The translations under genes and the position numbers were made by a program. From contig JBAQYF010000004.1 of the NCBI GenBank assembly GCA_049299895.1, positions 1-64,000 on the forward strand: a DNA stretch of 64,000 bases. Direction: 5' to 3'. Origin of the DNA: CAIYYO01 sp049299895 (GTDB lineage Archaea; Altiarchaeota; Altiarchaeia; IMC4; QMZM01). Under the pieces are notes generated by a model that did no database searches, was not told the origin of the DNA, and was given only the letters and a program-made list of their open reading frames with translations. Shown here one piece after another: positions 39,864-48,773 of the stretch (position 1 is the first letter of the stretch; every line of letters starts with the position of its first letter).

Positions 39864-40298
39864 TTACAAGTTGCTGGACGCTATCTCGAAGATGTGAGTC
39901 GTGTCCTCGAATTTCTTCCTGTTAGCCCGTATATCGGCTAACACCCGGTTTCTGGGCTTTGATTCAAGGTGCAGGTCCAGCAGCCAGCGATATATCTTCT
40001 GCGTCTTCTTGTTTTCCGCAGGGTGCGATTCGCCGTAATGCGTGCTGAATCTGATCTTTTTCCCGTGGACGAATTCCACGTATTTTTTTGAGTGGTTCCA
40101 GCCGCCGATGCGCAGGCCGGTCAGCCATTCATAGGGCAGGTAGTGAAAGTCCCCGGCCGCTTCCAATATTAGCCTCTTATCAGTGAGATACGCTGCTCTC
40201 TTCCGGGGAGTGATATCCAACGGATAGCGCAGCCTGTAGGTTACGGGGAATGCCAGCAGCACTTCCTCGGACGGCAGGATAGACGGCTTTGAATACAT
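39864..40298 (-). CDS. PH-like / SHOCT-free bacterial PH-fold protein
   Basis: 144 residues. EEVLLAFPVTYRLRYPLD, then KRAAYLTDKRLILEAAG, and FHYLPYEWLTGLRIGG follow the strand pattern of bacterial PH-like domains (LTDKRLI is characteristic), with a basic C-terminal helix. No membrane segment. Function unknown. The last eleven residues (about THIFEIASSNL) and the stop are read from the antisense strand of the hisC-derived right repeat, so its C terminus was shaped by, or has always overlapped, the hisC end. It is convergent with the inserted ATPase gene. Confidence 0.6.
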   Translation of the reverse strand: MYSKPSILPSEEVLLAFPVTYRLRYPLDITPRKRAAYLTDKRLILEAAGDFHYLPYEWLTGLRIGGWNHSKKYVEFVHGKKIRFSTHYGESHPAENKKTQKIYRWLLDLHLESKPRNRVLADIRANRKKFEDTTHIFEIASSNL

Positions 40299-40353
40299 GA
40301 TAGTATATAAAACATGAGAATCCGTCTATAAAAACTTAAAGAGTTCCATCCCT

Positions 40354-42015
40354 CTATCTAAGGGCTCCTTGTAGCAACGGCGGGATGATGATAGTCGTCA
40401 GGAAGGACATGGATGCTATCACCGCGTATTCTGCCGCCGTGAGTATGGGCTCTCCTGAAGAGGTCATCGTGGTTAGGCCGTAGAATCCTATTATCAGAGC
40501 GACTTCCCCTCTGGGCACCATGCCTATCCCCACGATGAGACTGTCTTTGAAGTTCCCCCCGGTCGCTTTGGTTGCGAATCCGCATGCCAGTATCTTTGTT
40601 GCGACAGCTATTAGAGTGATTACGATTATGGGTTCGAGGTTCGTGAATAGAGCTTGTATGTCCACATACATCCCAAGCGACACGAAGAATATCGGAGTGA
40701 ACAACGCCTCCAATGGGTAGAAGAGCTTGACCACTTTGTGGATTATCCGACTGTAGTTCAAGGTTACCCCTGCGAGAAACGCCCCTACAATGGCGGAAAG
40801 CCCTATGATCTCCGCAACATAGGAGTATGAGAGCAGGTAGACAAGTACGCCCAGAAAAGTGGTTTTGGATAATTCACCTCCGTTTTCCTCCCCGTCAAAA
40901 AGTCTTTTAACGAGGTACTGACCCATCATTATACCTCCCATAACATAAACAAATGCCGTAGCGAGGACGCCAAAAAAAGGATACAAGGTCGCAGCATCCA
41001 GGCCCGAGGGGTTAGAAGGCAGGTTTTTCACCAGCGACAGAACGAGCAAACTCAATATGTCATCTATTACGGCCGCTCCCAGAACTATTTTGGAGAATTC
41101 CCGGTCCAGGACGCGGAATTCCTGCAACACTGCTACCGTGACACCCACGCTTGTCGCGGTCAGGGCTGCTCCAAGGAACATCGAATATGCAAAGTTGTGG
41201 CCTCCCATAGTGGCGTATGCATATCCTCCGATGAACGGGAGTATCACTCCCGCAAATGCGACCAGGAAATTGCGCCTGTTGAATATCTTGCTTATCTCGG
41301 AATGCAGGCCGACCCCGAAAAGCAGGAATATCGAACCGAGCTTTGCAAAGATCGATACAAAGCTTCCTTCCTCAGTCGGGACAAGGTGCGGTACATAATC
41401 CTTCAGGGGGATATTTATGCCGAACGCAGAAAAGAGAGATGAAACAATAGACGCTATCGGAGGATATGCCGCCGAAATCACGCTGGGACTGATCAATATC
41501 CCAAGAACTAGAAGCACCATGACAGCAGGCTGTTTTATGTATACCACTAAAAGCTCTGCGGATATTGCGACAAGCAGGATAAAAGAGATTTCGAACCATA
41601 TCTTCTCGCTCTCAGGCGTGAGGCTTGCATATATGTTCACTGCACCATTCTCCACTCTGGCAACGCCGATAGATGTTCTATGCCCGTCTGTTATCAGATA
41701 CAGAGTCCCGTCTATGACTTCCAGTTCAGCGATGTCTTCTCCGCCCTTAATGACACTGACTGCCTTTTCTCCCGGAACGTTAACGTATATTGCGCCTTTG
41801 ACCGATTCTGCAAGGGAGTGATTTAACGATTCAAGGCGAGCCATAAATGCTTCCGGATGGGTGGAATCATCCGCTACCCCATCAAGTCTGAACAGATACT
41901 GATCGAAGATGCTTGCCCTGAAAACGGACAGGAACAATAAAACAACAAGACCCACGAGTACGTATCTTGCATATGACCTGGCCTTGTGCTGAACGCGTTT
42001 AATCTTTTCTTTCAT
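40354..42015 (-). CDS. CPA2-type cation/proton antiporter with extracytoplasmic N-terminal domain
   Basis: 553 residues. An N-terminal membrane segment (VLVGLVVLLFLSVF) and about 120 mostly soluble residues precede a full Kef/CPA2-type antiporter of about 12 helices. GVGLHSEISKI, TATSVGVTVAVLQE and VLGAAVIDDILSLLVLSLV contain the characteristic conserved acidic residue pair (DD in the helix 5 equivalent). The soluble N-terminal part is unusual for the family and may sense ions or pressure. It is the outermost gene of the 40-52 kb ion cluster. Confidence 0.85.
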   Translation of the reverse strand: MKEKIKRVQHKARSYARYVLVGLVVLLFLSVFRASIFDQYLFRLDGVADDSTHPEAFMARLESLNHSLAESVKGAIYVNVPGEKAVSVIKGGEDIAELEVIDGTLYLITDGHRTSIGVARVENGAVNIYASLTPESEKIWFEISFILLVAISAELLVVYIKQPAVMVLLVLGILISPSVISAAYPPIASIVSSLFSAFGINIPLKDYVPHLVPTEEGSFVSIFAKLGSIFLLFGVGLHSEISKIFNRRNFLVAFAGVILPFIGGYAYATMGGHNFAYSMFLGAALTATSVGVTVAVLQEFRVLDREFSKIVLGAAVIDDILSLLVLSLVKNLPSNPSGLDAATLYPFFGVLATAFVYVMGGIMMGQYLVKRLFDGEENGGELSKTTFLGVLVYLLSYSYVAEIIGLSAIVGAFLAGVTLNYSRIIHKVVKLFYPLEALFTPIFFVSLGMYVDIQALFTNLEPIIVITLIAVATKILACGFATKATGGNFKDSLIVGIGMVPRGEVALIIGFYGLTTMTSSGEPILTAAEYAVIASMSFLTTIIIPPLLQGALR

Positions 42016-42057
42016 CTTGTTATCTTATATTTAATTCAGGAAAATAAGTATGACTCT

Positions 42058-42876
42058 TTATCCTTTGCTCCCCATAAAGAGGCTTACTGCGATCCCTGTC
42101 AGGAAGGCGACCATCGAGTCAGTCGTAAAATATTCTGTTGAAAGGAGCTGATTTATGCTGTAGCCGCCCCATAACGCGCCGAGGATGAAAGACAGCAGAC
42201 CGCCGATGATTAGCACCGCGACGAAATGGCGTATCCCGGTGTTATAGTTCTGATAGGTCTGCCGTATGAAAAACAGGGCAGCCAGCATGAACGCAAAGAA
42301 GAACAACATACCCACGGTGGCATTCGGCGCAGCGACCGTCTTTGAAGATATCACGCCGAACTCTGCGACTATCAGATAGGCTACCACGACCCCAAGGCTT
42401 CTGTCCTTCTTCAGGTTGTCTACAGAGAACACTTCTTCACTGCTGAAGGCCGGGGATTGAGTTTCCGCTTCGGGGCCTTTTGCCGTTTCTTTGGCTTTTT
42501 CTTCCGGGACCTCTTTCTCCGCCCCTGCTTTCTTGACTGATACGAAGAGGGCGTTCAACGCAAGGATCATGGCAAGGATGCCCCCTATTAGCCCAAGTCC
42601 GCCGAGGAAGAGGTTGTCATTTGTCATCCCCTCTGATGCAAGTTTTTCGCTCATATACTGGGCGAACTGGTATGATGCCAGGGATACGATTACCAGGAGT
42701 ATGAGACGCTTCAATAATAATATAAACAGTGTTGTCAGGGCTTGGACCAGCAATACGAGGAAGTAGAACCCTATTAACACTGCGGATACCGCGAATACGT
42801 CGCCTGTAAGGGCTTTAGACAGGAGGTCCTGAAGGAAGCCCGATAAGGGCCCCCATACGCCTGATTCAATTGCCAT
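42058..42876 (-). CDS. Polytopic membrane protein in the ion-transport cluster
   Basis: 272 residues with about seven hydrophobic segments and a central, acidic, Ala/Glu/Lys-rich loop (residues ~118-150) that looks unstructured. I do not recognise it. It lies between the antiporter and MscS genes on the same strand, 43 nt from each, so it is likely part of that operon. A role as an accessory to osmotic-stress transport is inferred from the position only. Confidence 0.6.
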   Translation of the reverse strand: MAIESGVWGPLSGFLQDLLSKALTGDVFAVSAVLIGFYFLVLLVQALTTLFILLLKRLILLVIVSLASYQFAQYMSEKLASEGMTNDNLFLGGLGLIGGILAMILALNALFVSVKKAGAEKEVPEEKAKETAKGPEAETQSPAFSSEEVFSVDNLKKDRSLGVVVAYLIVAEFGVISSKTVAAPNATVGMLFFFAFMLAALFFIRQTYQNYNTGIRHFVAVLIIGGLLSFILGALWGGYSINQLLSTEYFTTDSMVAFLTGIAVSLFMGSKG

Positions 42877-42919
42877 ACCTGATTATTTATGAGCACAGAA
42901 GAAAAGATGCTGCCAAATC

Positions 42920-44008
42920 TTACCTGTTCAGTAGTATCGTCTGAGTGGGGTAGGCAAACTCTATTCCCTCTTTTTCGAACCGGTCTTTCAGCGCGAAGTT
43001 GATCATCTGCTGTATGTCCATATATCGGTTATAGTCTCCGCTATCGACATAATAGACTACTTCGAAGTTCAGGGAGAAATCTCCGAAGGCTTTGAAGTGC
43101 ACCCTGTCCAGTTTGGAACCTGGTATATTCTCAAAGATCACTTTCACGATCTCTATAACCTTTTTCATCTTCTCGGCGGACGTCCCGTATACGACGCCGA
43201 AATTAAATTGCACCCTCCGCTTTTCCATCCGTTTATAATTGTTTATACGGGTGGAGACAAGCTCCCTGTTGGAGATGATTATCTCCTGCCCCCAGAGACT
43301 CTCCAGTCTCGTGGTCTGTATGCCTATTTTCTTCACCGACCCCATATCCTCGCCCACGATTATGAAGTCTCCGACCTTGAAAGGCTTGTCAAAATATATC
43401 GAGAACGAGGCGAATATGTCACTTAATACGTTCTGCAGGGCTATCGCCACCGCAAGGCCACCGATCCCCAGGCCCGCTATCAGCGCGGAGATGTCATAAC
43501 CGAGGTTTTGAAGGATCAATAGGACCGCGATCCCCCACAACACACCGTCCATTATCTTGCACAGCAGCTGAATAAGGGATGTGTCTGCGTCTTTTTCTTC
43601 CTCCTGCCTTTTTTTTATAAGTATTTTAGAGGAGAAATCAATAATCTCTTGGAATGCCCGTATCACATAATAAGTCAGGCCGATCAGAAACAGATAATAT
43701 ATAACACTGTCTATGAACCTGGGCAGCTGCACAAACCGGGTGGCTATGTATAGGGATACTACAACGTAAAAATTCCAGCCCACCCGGTCTATGATCTCCA
43801 CGAACAGATCATCGTACTGGTTTGCGGTCTTCTCGGAGATCTTTCGAAGCTTCCCCAGGATGATTGTTTTGAATATCTTCAACGATATGGCAGAGGCTAT
43901 GAAGACGACTAATGAGATCAGATAGTCTTGTCCGTTGACCGCCAAGTAATCAAGGACTTTGTTATAATCAAAAAAAGAACCCAGCACCTGCGTAAAATCT
44001 GTTGCCAT
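42920..44008 (-). CDS. mscS: MscS-family mechanosensitive channel
   Basis: 362 residues. Five hydrophobic segments precede the MscS domain, whose pore helix is GLGIGGLAVAIALQNVLSDIFA with alternating Gly/Ala, then FDKPFKVGDFIIVGEDMGSVKKIGIQTTRL and the beta domain. The channel opens with membrane tension to release solutes on hypo-osmotic shock. It reads in line with the unknown membrane protein and antiporter downstream. Complete. Confidence 0.92.
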   Translation of the reverse strand: MATDFTQVLGSFFDYNKVLDYLAVNGQDYLISLVVFIASAISLKIFKTIILGKLRKISEKTANQYDDLFVEIIDRVGWNFYVVVSLYIATRFVQLPRFIDSVIYYLFLIGLTYYVIRAFQEIIDFSSKILIKKRQEEEKDADTSLIQLLCKIMDGVLWGIAVLLILQNLGYDISALIAGLGIGGLAVAIALQNVLSDIFASFSIYFDKPFKVGDFIIVGEDMGSVKKIGIQTTRLESLWGQEIIISNRELVSTRINNYKRMEKRRVQFNFGVVYGTSAEKMKKVIEIVKVIFENIPGSKLDRVHFKAFGDFSLNFEVVYYVDSGDYNRYMDIQQMINFALKDRFEKEGIEFAYPTQTILLNR

Positions 44009-44099
44009 ATGAAAAATAAAAAATTCAGCAGATAAAAATCAAACAAGAGCTCTGGCAAGAGAATAGCGCTTATTAACCTGAAAATGTAATTTTGTCAAC

Positions 44100-45505
44100 G
44101 TGGAGAAGGGAGCCAAAGAAAAGAACGAGCCGGACGCCATTTCAGAAAAATTATCATTGAATCCAAGAGGCTTGACGGCGCAGGAAGCATTAACCGGGCT
44201 CAATGAAAACGGTTACAACGAGATAATCGAAAAAAAGCAAAGCTTTGTATTAAAGTTTCTCGGCTTCTTCTGGGGCCCTATTCCCCTGATGATAGAGGTT
44301 GCGGCCATAATATCCGCGCTTATAAGCTACTGGGCTGATTTTTTCATAATAACTTTCCTCCTTATTCTGAATGCGGGAATCGGATTCTGACAGGAATACA
44401 AGGCCGACAATGCCATAGAGCCCTCAAAAAGAAGCTCGCTCTTACTGCGAGGGTGCTGCGCGACGGCGCTTGGATCGAGAAGCCTTCCAGGGAGATAGTC
44501 CCAGGAGACATTATTCGGATGCGTTTCGGAGACATCATTCCTGCGGACGTAGAACTTTTCAGCGGCGAGTACCTGCTGGTCAACGAGTCCATGCTGACAG
44601 GCGAGTCCCTGCCTGCAGAAAAACACCCGGGAGATGCCGCCTACTCCGGCTCAGTGGTAAAGCAGGGAGAGATGAATGGTTTTGTTACTGCGACAGGCGC
44701 AAGAACCTTCTTCGGGAAGACGACCATGCTCATGGAAGAAACAAAGACGAGCTACTTCCAGAAGGCTGTTGTTAAGATCGGCGATTATCTGATAGTGATC
44801 GCTGTGTTCCTCGTAGCGGTCGTGTTCCTTGTGGGCCTTTTTCGGCATGAGAGCTTTGCTCAACTGCTCCAGTTCTCTCTTGTGCTGATCGTCGCCGCTA
44901 TTCCTGCGGCTTTGCCGGTTGTCCTTTCTGTTACCATGGCGGTGGGTGCTGCGGATCTTGCAAAAAAAGAAGCGGTTGTAAGAAAGCTTGTATCGATAGA
45001 GGAGATGGCTGGAAACGACATATTATGCTCCGACAAGACCGGCACAATCACTAAGAACGAGCTGACTGTTGCGGATATAACCCACCTGCCGGGACTTGAT
45101 GAAACAGACCTTCTCGTCTGCGCCGTGATGGCGTCGAGAGAAGAGGACAAAGACCCGATAGACGATGCGATAATCTCGGAATCCCGGAAAAGACAAGGGG
45201 TCTGCCTGGAATTGAAGGCGTGCATCCAAACATACTACAGGCCCTTCGACCCGGTCTCAAAGAAGACCGAAGCTGGGTACACCGATTCCAAAGGAGCGCA
45301 ATGCAGGGCGCGAAAGGAGCGCCCAGGTGATAATGTCTCTTGCGGAATGCGGCGCAGAAGAAAAAAATAAATCCGACGGGATATGCATTGAATACGCATC
45401 CAGAGGATACAGAACGCTCGCGATCGCGAAGACCGACGCCAAAGGAAAGTGGCGTCTTGCAGGATTCATCGCATTATACAATCCCCCAGGGAGGATACTG
45501 CATGG
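44100..45505 (+). pseudogene. P-type H+-ATPase, multiply frameshifted and truncated
   Basis: The pieces follow a plasma-membrane type P3A ATPase: GLTAQEALTGLNENGYNEI (start), a TGA at 44388-44390 where the family has GFWQEYKA (Trp codon changed), a frameshift near 44420, then LTARVLRDGAW, LLVNESMLTGESLPAEKH and the phosphorylation motif DILCSDKTGTITKNELT, another frameshift near 45320, then LAIAKTDAKGKWRLAGFIAL. It is cut at NPPRED near 45500, losing the ATP-binding remainder and C-terminal helices. The 3' end fuses to a TreT fragment. One stop and at least two frameshifts make this a dead gene. Confidence 0.92.
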
Positions 45506-46516
45506 CAGCCCCGACTTCTTTATAATCACGAAGAAATTCCACAATGCACTGCAGGGGGAGCGCATTAATCTTTCCGACAGAAAAAAAGAGATGTACCACG
45601 AAACAAACAGATGTTTTTCAGTAATTACGCATATAGAAGACCATGACCTTGTCGTCGTCGTGCACGACCCGCAGCCTCTTCCGCTGATAGATTTTTACGA
45701 AAAAAAGCAGCAGTGGATATTCAGATGTCATGTGGACCTGTCTAATCCGAATCGCGAGACTTGGAACTATATGAGGACATACGTAGAAAAGTACGACAGA
45801 TTCGTCGTCTCCAGAGAGGAGTACAAAAAAAGACCTGAAAATCCCGCAGAGCATCGTGCATCCGGCGATAGACCCTTTGTTCCACAAGAACAAGGAACTG
45901 TCAGAAAAGGAGATACGCAAATACCTCTCGAAATACGGGATAGACCAAAACAAGCCGATCATCTCGCAGGTATCCAGGTTCGATAAATGGAAAGACCCCC
46001 CTGGGAGTCGTACGGGTCTTTGAAAAGGTAAGAGACAAGAAAGACTGCACTTTAGTACTGCTCGGTTCGCTCGCTTCAGACGACCCGGAAGGGCTTGGGA
46101 TCCAAGAAAAAGTGATGGAGCGAGTGGTAAAAAGCAAATACAAAGATGACATGAAGATCCTGCTTATAGAAAACGATGTGCTGGCAAACTGCCTTCAGCG
46201 CGCTTCCAGTGTAGTTATTCAGAAATCGCTCAAGGAAGGGTTCAGCCTCACGGTCTCCGAAGCGCTCTACAAAGGAACGCCCGTCGTCGCCTCCAAAACC
46301 GGAGGCATACCTCTGCAGGTCATAGACGGCAAGAACGGTTTCCTGGATCACCCCCTGGATACAATCGGATTCTCCAAGAGCATAATCCGCATAATGGAGA
46401 ATGATCTGCTCAGAAAAGAAATGGGCGCGAACGGAAAATAGCACGTGACGAAGAATTTTCTAATAACACGGCTCATGCTCGACTGGTTCGACATATTTGA
46501 CAGCCACCTGGGTTGA
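45502..46516 (+). pseudogene. treT: TreT-like trehalose glycosyltransferring synthase, truncated and frameshifted
   Basis: The remnant starts LHGSPDFFIITKKFHNALQG, in the middle of the TreT N-terminal domain, then VVVHDPQPLPLIDFYEKK and WIFRCHVDLSNPNRETWNY. Frameshifts near 45830 and 46000 lead through IPQSIVHPAIDPLFHKN and PIISQVSRFDKWK to a last frame with ASSVVIQKSLKEGFSLTVSE, which ends with a TAG at 46441 instead of E in GANGK-HVTKNF. TreT makes trehalose from ADP/UDP-glucose and glucose. The intact OtsA-OtsB fusion just downstream may have made it redundant. About 100 N-terminal residues are gone. Confidence 0.9.
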
Positions 46517-46562
46517 AAAACAAATGCGGAGCATATATAACACCTCAATCGCAAAATAACAT

Positions 46563-48764
46563 ATGAGGCTGGTGATAGTTTCCAACAGGCTGCCTTACAC
46601 CGTCAGCGAAAAGGAGGGATCCTTTGTCTTCGAAAAGAGCACAGGCGGTCTTGCTACCGGTCTTGGTTCGTATCTGGATACGCTGAAAAAAAACCCTGAA
46701 GGAGACGAACATGTCTGGATCGGCTGGCCCGGAATGGATGTCCCCGAAGAAAGAAAGGCAGACATTACCCGCATCTCCAGAGAGAAATACAAATGCCATC
46801 CCGTCTACATCAGCGAAAAACAGATGGAAGAGTTCTACGAAGGGTTCTGCAACAAGACTATATGGCCGCTATTCCATTATTTTCCTCTTCTGACGACCTA
46901 TGACGAAAAGTATTGGAAGAGCTATCAGGACATAAACGAGGTATTCTGCAATGCGGTAATGGAAGTGATCTCCTCTGACGACGTCTTATGGATACACGAC
47001 TATCATTTGATGCTTCTGCCGGGCCTTATAAGAGAAAGGATGCCGAACGCGAAGATAGGTTTCTTCCTGCACATACCGTTCCCGACATACGAAATATACC
47101 GCCTCCTCCCCAGGACATGGAGAAGAGAAATACTGGAAGGCCTGCTCGGGGCAGACCTCATAGGAGTCCATACGCAGGATTACACACAGTACTTCCTCAG
47201 ATGCGTGATGCGCATACTGGGTCTCGACCACAGCATAGGGAAGATATACAACACGGAAAGGACTGTTCGTGCAGACACCTTTCCCATGGGCATCGAATAC
47301 AAAAAGTTCTGCAACGCTACGGGCGAACCTGCGACAATAAGGGAGAAAGAGGATCTGAAGAAAGCCTTCGTCAACCGTAAAGTCATCCTGTCCATAGACC
47401 GCCTTGATTATTCGAAGGGCATAACAAACAGGCTCGCAGGCTATGAGAAGTTCCTTGAGAACAATCCTTCATGGCATAAAAAAACGATCCTCTGCCTGAA
47501 TCTCGTCCCGTCCAGAACCGGAGTAGAACAGTACCAGCAGATGAAAAGGCAAATAGACGAATACATCGGAAGGATAAACGGCAAATTCGGATCCCCGGAC
47601 TGGACGCCGATATCGTACAGCTATTCGGCACTGACACCCGAATCCCTGTCTGCGTTATATTCCATAAGCGACGTTGCTCTCGTGACCCCGCTGCGGGACG
47701 GCATGAACCTTATAGCAAAAGAATACATAGCATCAAGAGAAAAAGAAAAAGGAGTGCTCATACTAAGCGAGATGGCGGGCGCATCAAAAGAGCTTGGTGA
47801 AGCGATCATAATAAACCCTAACCACAAAGAAGAAATCGCTCTCGCAATAAAAGAAGCGCTCGAGATGCCGACAGAAGAACAGATCAAAAGGAACCGGGCG
47901 ATGCAGGAACGACTGCAGAGATACAACGTTATACACTGGGCGGAAGACTTTCTCTCAGAACTTTCATTAACAAAGGAAGAGCAGTGTAAATTCGAATCAT
48001 GCCTCCTCTCGGAAAGCGTAAGACAAACACAGATCGAAGAATATCTCAAAGCGTCCCGGAGGCTTTTGCTCCTGGACTATGACGGAGTGCTTGCGCCTTT
48101 CTCGACAGACCCTCAACAGGCCAAACCCGCAGAAGACGTGATCGCATTATTGAGACGGCTTACATCCGATCCCCGCAACACCGTTGCGATCATAAGCGGA
48201 AGGGACAGAAAGACGCTTACAGAGTGGTTCGGAAAATTGGATATCGGACTCGTAGCCGAGCACGGGGCATTCATAAGGGAGAAAACGGGCGAATGGACCA
48301 CAGCACGCCCCCTGAACACCGAATGGAAGCCAAAGGTCTGCACCGTCCTTCGAAGATACATAGACAGGGTTCCGGGTTCTTTCATAGAGGAAAAGGAGTA
48401 TTCTCTGGCATGGCATTACCGCAGCGCAGACCCGGAATTCGCCTCCCAGCGGGCTAAAGAGTTGACCGACAACCTGCTCGCGCTTACAGCAACGATCGAG
48501 CTGCAAGTCCTGCAGGGGAACAAAGTGGTCGAGGTCAGGACGGCCGGGATCAACAAAGGCAGCGCAGCACTGCACTTCCAGGGCCAGGAGCGATATGATT
48601 ACATAATGGCGATAGGGGATGACTGGACGGACGAAGACATGTTCAAGGCCCTTCCAAAAACCGCATGCACGATAAAAGTTGGAATGAATCCTTCCTATTC
48701 ACGGTACAACCTTCACAATTACAGGGAAGCGCAGAAGCTCTTGATGGCGATGGCTGAAAGATGA
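46563..48764 (+). CDS. otsAB: Bifunctional trehalose-6-phosphate synthase/phosphatase
   Basis: 733 residues. Residues 1-475 are a GT20 OtsA (RLVIVSNRLP start, VWIGWPG, VLWIHDYHLMLLPGL, FFLHIPFP, and VPSRTGVEQYQQMK; VTPLRDGMNLIAKEY near 385). Residues ~495-733 are an OtsB HAD phosphatase (LLLLDYDGVLAPF, VAIISGR, IMAIGDDWTDEDMF). The protein makes trehalose from UDP-glucose and glucose 6-phosphate in two steps. ATG 46563 is leaderless-like, with AACACCTCAATCGC upstream and ATATATAA at about 46533-46540 as TATA box. Both active sites look intact. Trehalose is an osmolyte, which fits the surrounding ion genes. Confidence 0.93.
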   Translation: MRLVIVSNRLPYTVSEKEGSFVFEKSTGGLATGLGSYLDTLKKNPEGDEHVWIGWPGMDVPEERKADITRISREKYKCHPVYISEKQMEEFYEGFCNKTIWPLFHYFPLLTTYDEKYWKSYQDINEVFCNAVMEVISSDDVLWIHDYHLMLLPGLIRERMPNAKIGFFLHIPFPTYEIYRLLPRTWRREILEGLLGADLIGVHTQDYTQYFLRCVMRILGLDHSIGKIYNTERTVRADTFPMGIEYKKFCNATGEPATIREKEDLKKAFVNRKVILSIDRLDYSKGITNRLAGYEKFLENNPSWHKKTILCLNLVPSRTGVEQYQQMKRQIDEYIGRINGKFGSPDWTPISYSYSALTPESLSALYSISDVALVTPLRDGMNLIAKEYIASREKEKGVLILSEMAGASKELGEAIIINPNHKEEIALAIKEALEMPTEEQIKRNRAMQERLQRYNVIHWAEDFLSELSLTKEEQCKFESCLLSESVRQTQIEEYLKASRRLLLLDYDGVLAPFSTDPQQAKPAEDVIALLRRLTSDPRNTVAIISGRDRKTLTEWFGKLDIGLVAEHGAFIREKTGEWTTARPLNTEWKPKVCTVLRRYIDRVPGSFIEEKEYSLAWHYRSADPEFASQRAKELTDNLLALTATIELQVLQGNKVVEVRTAGINKGSAALHFQGQERYDYIMAIGDDWTDEDMFKALPKTACTIKVGMNPSYSRYNLHNYREAQKLLMAMAER

Positions 48765-48773
48765 ATTAAGAAA

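Larger units (their letters stand above)
36038..39897 (+). mobile_element. Cargo insertion at the hisC 3' end, flanked by 68-bp direct repeats
   Basis: Left repeat 36038-36105 (end of the HisC-like gene) and right repeat 39830-39897 match at 64 of 68 positions, with the last 42 bp identical. The four differences are two synonymous changes and one Thr-to-Ala codon change, as expected if one copy came in with the element rather than being a fresh duplication. Between them are two AT-rich ATPase genes and a symmetric promoter; no integrase is present. The second ATPase's last codons and stop, and the last residues of the minus-strand gene at 39864, are encoded inside the right repeat. This resembles integration into a gene 3' end that keeps the gene intact. 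Confidence 0.75.
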
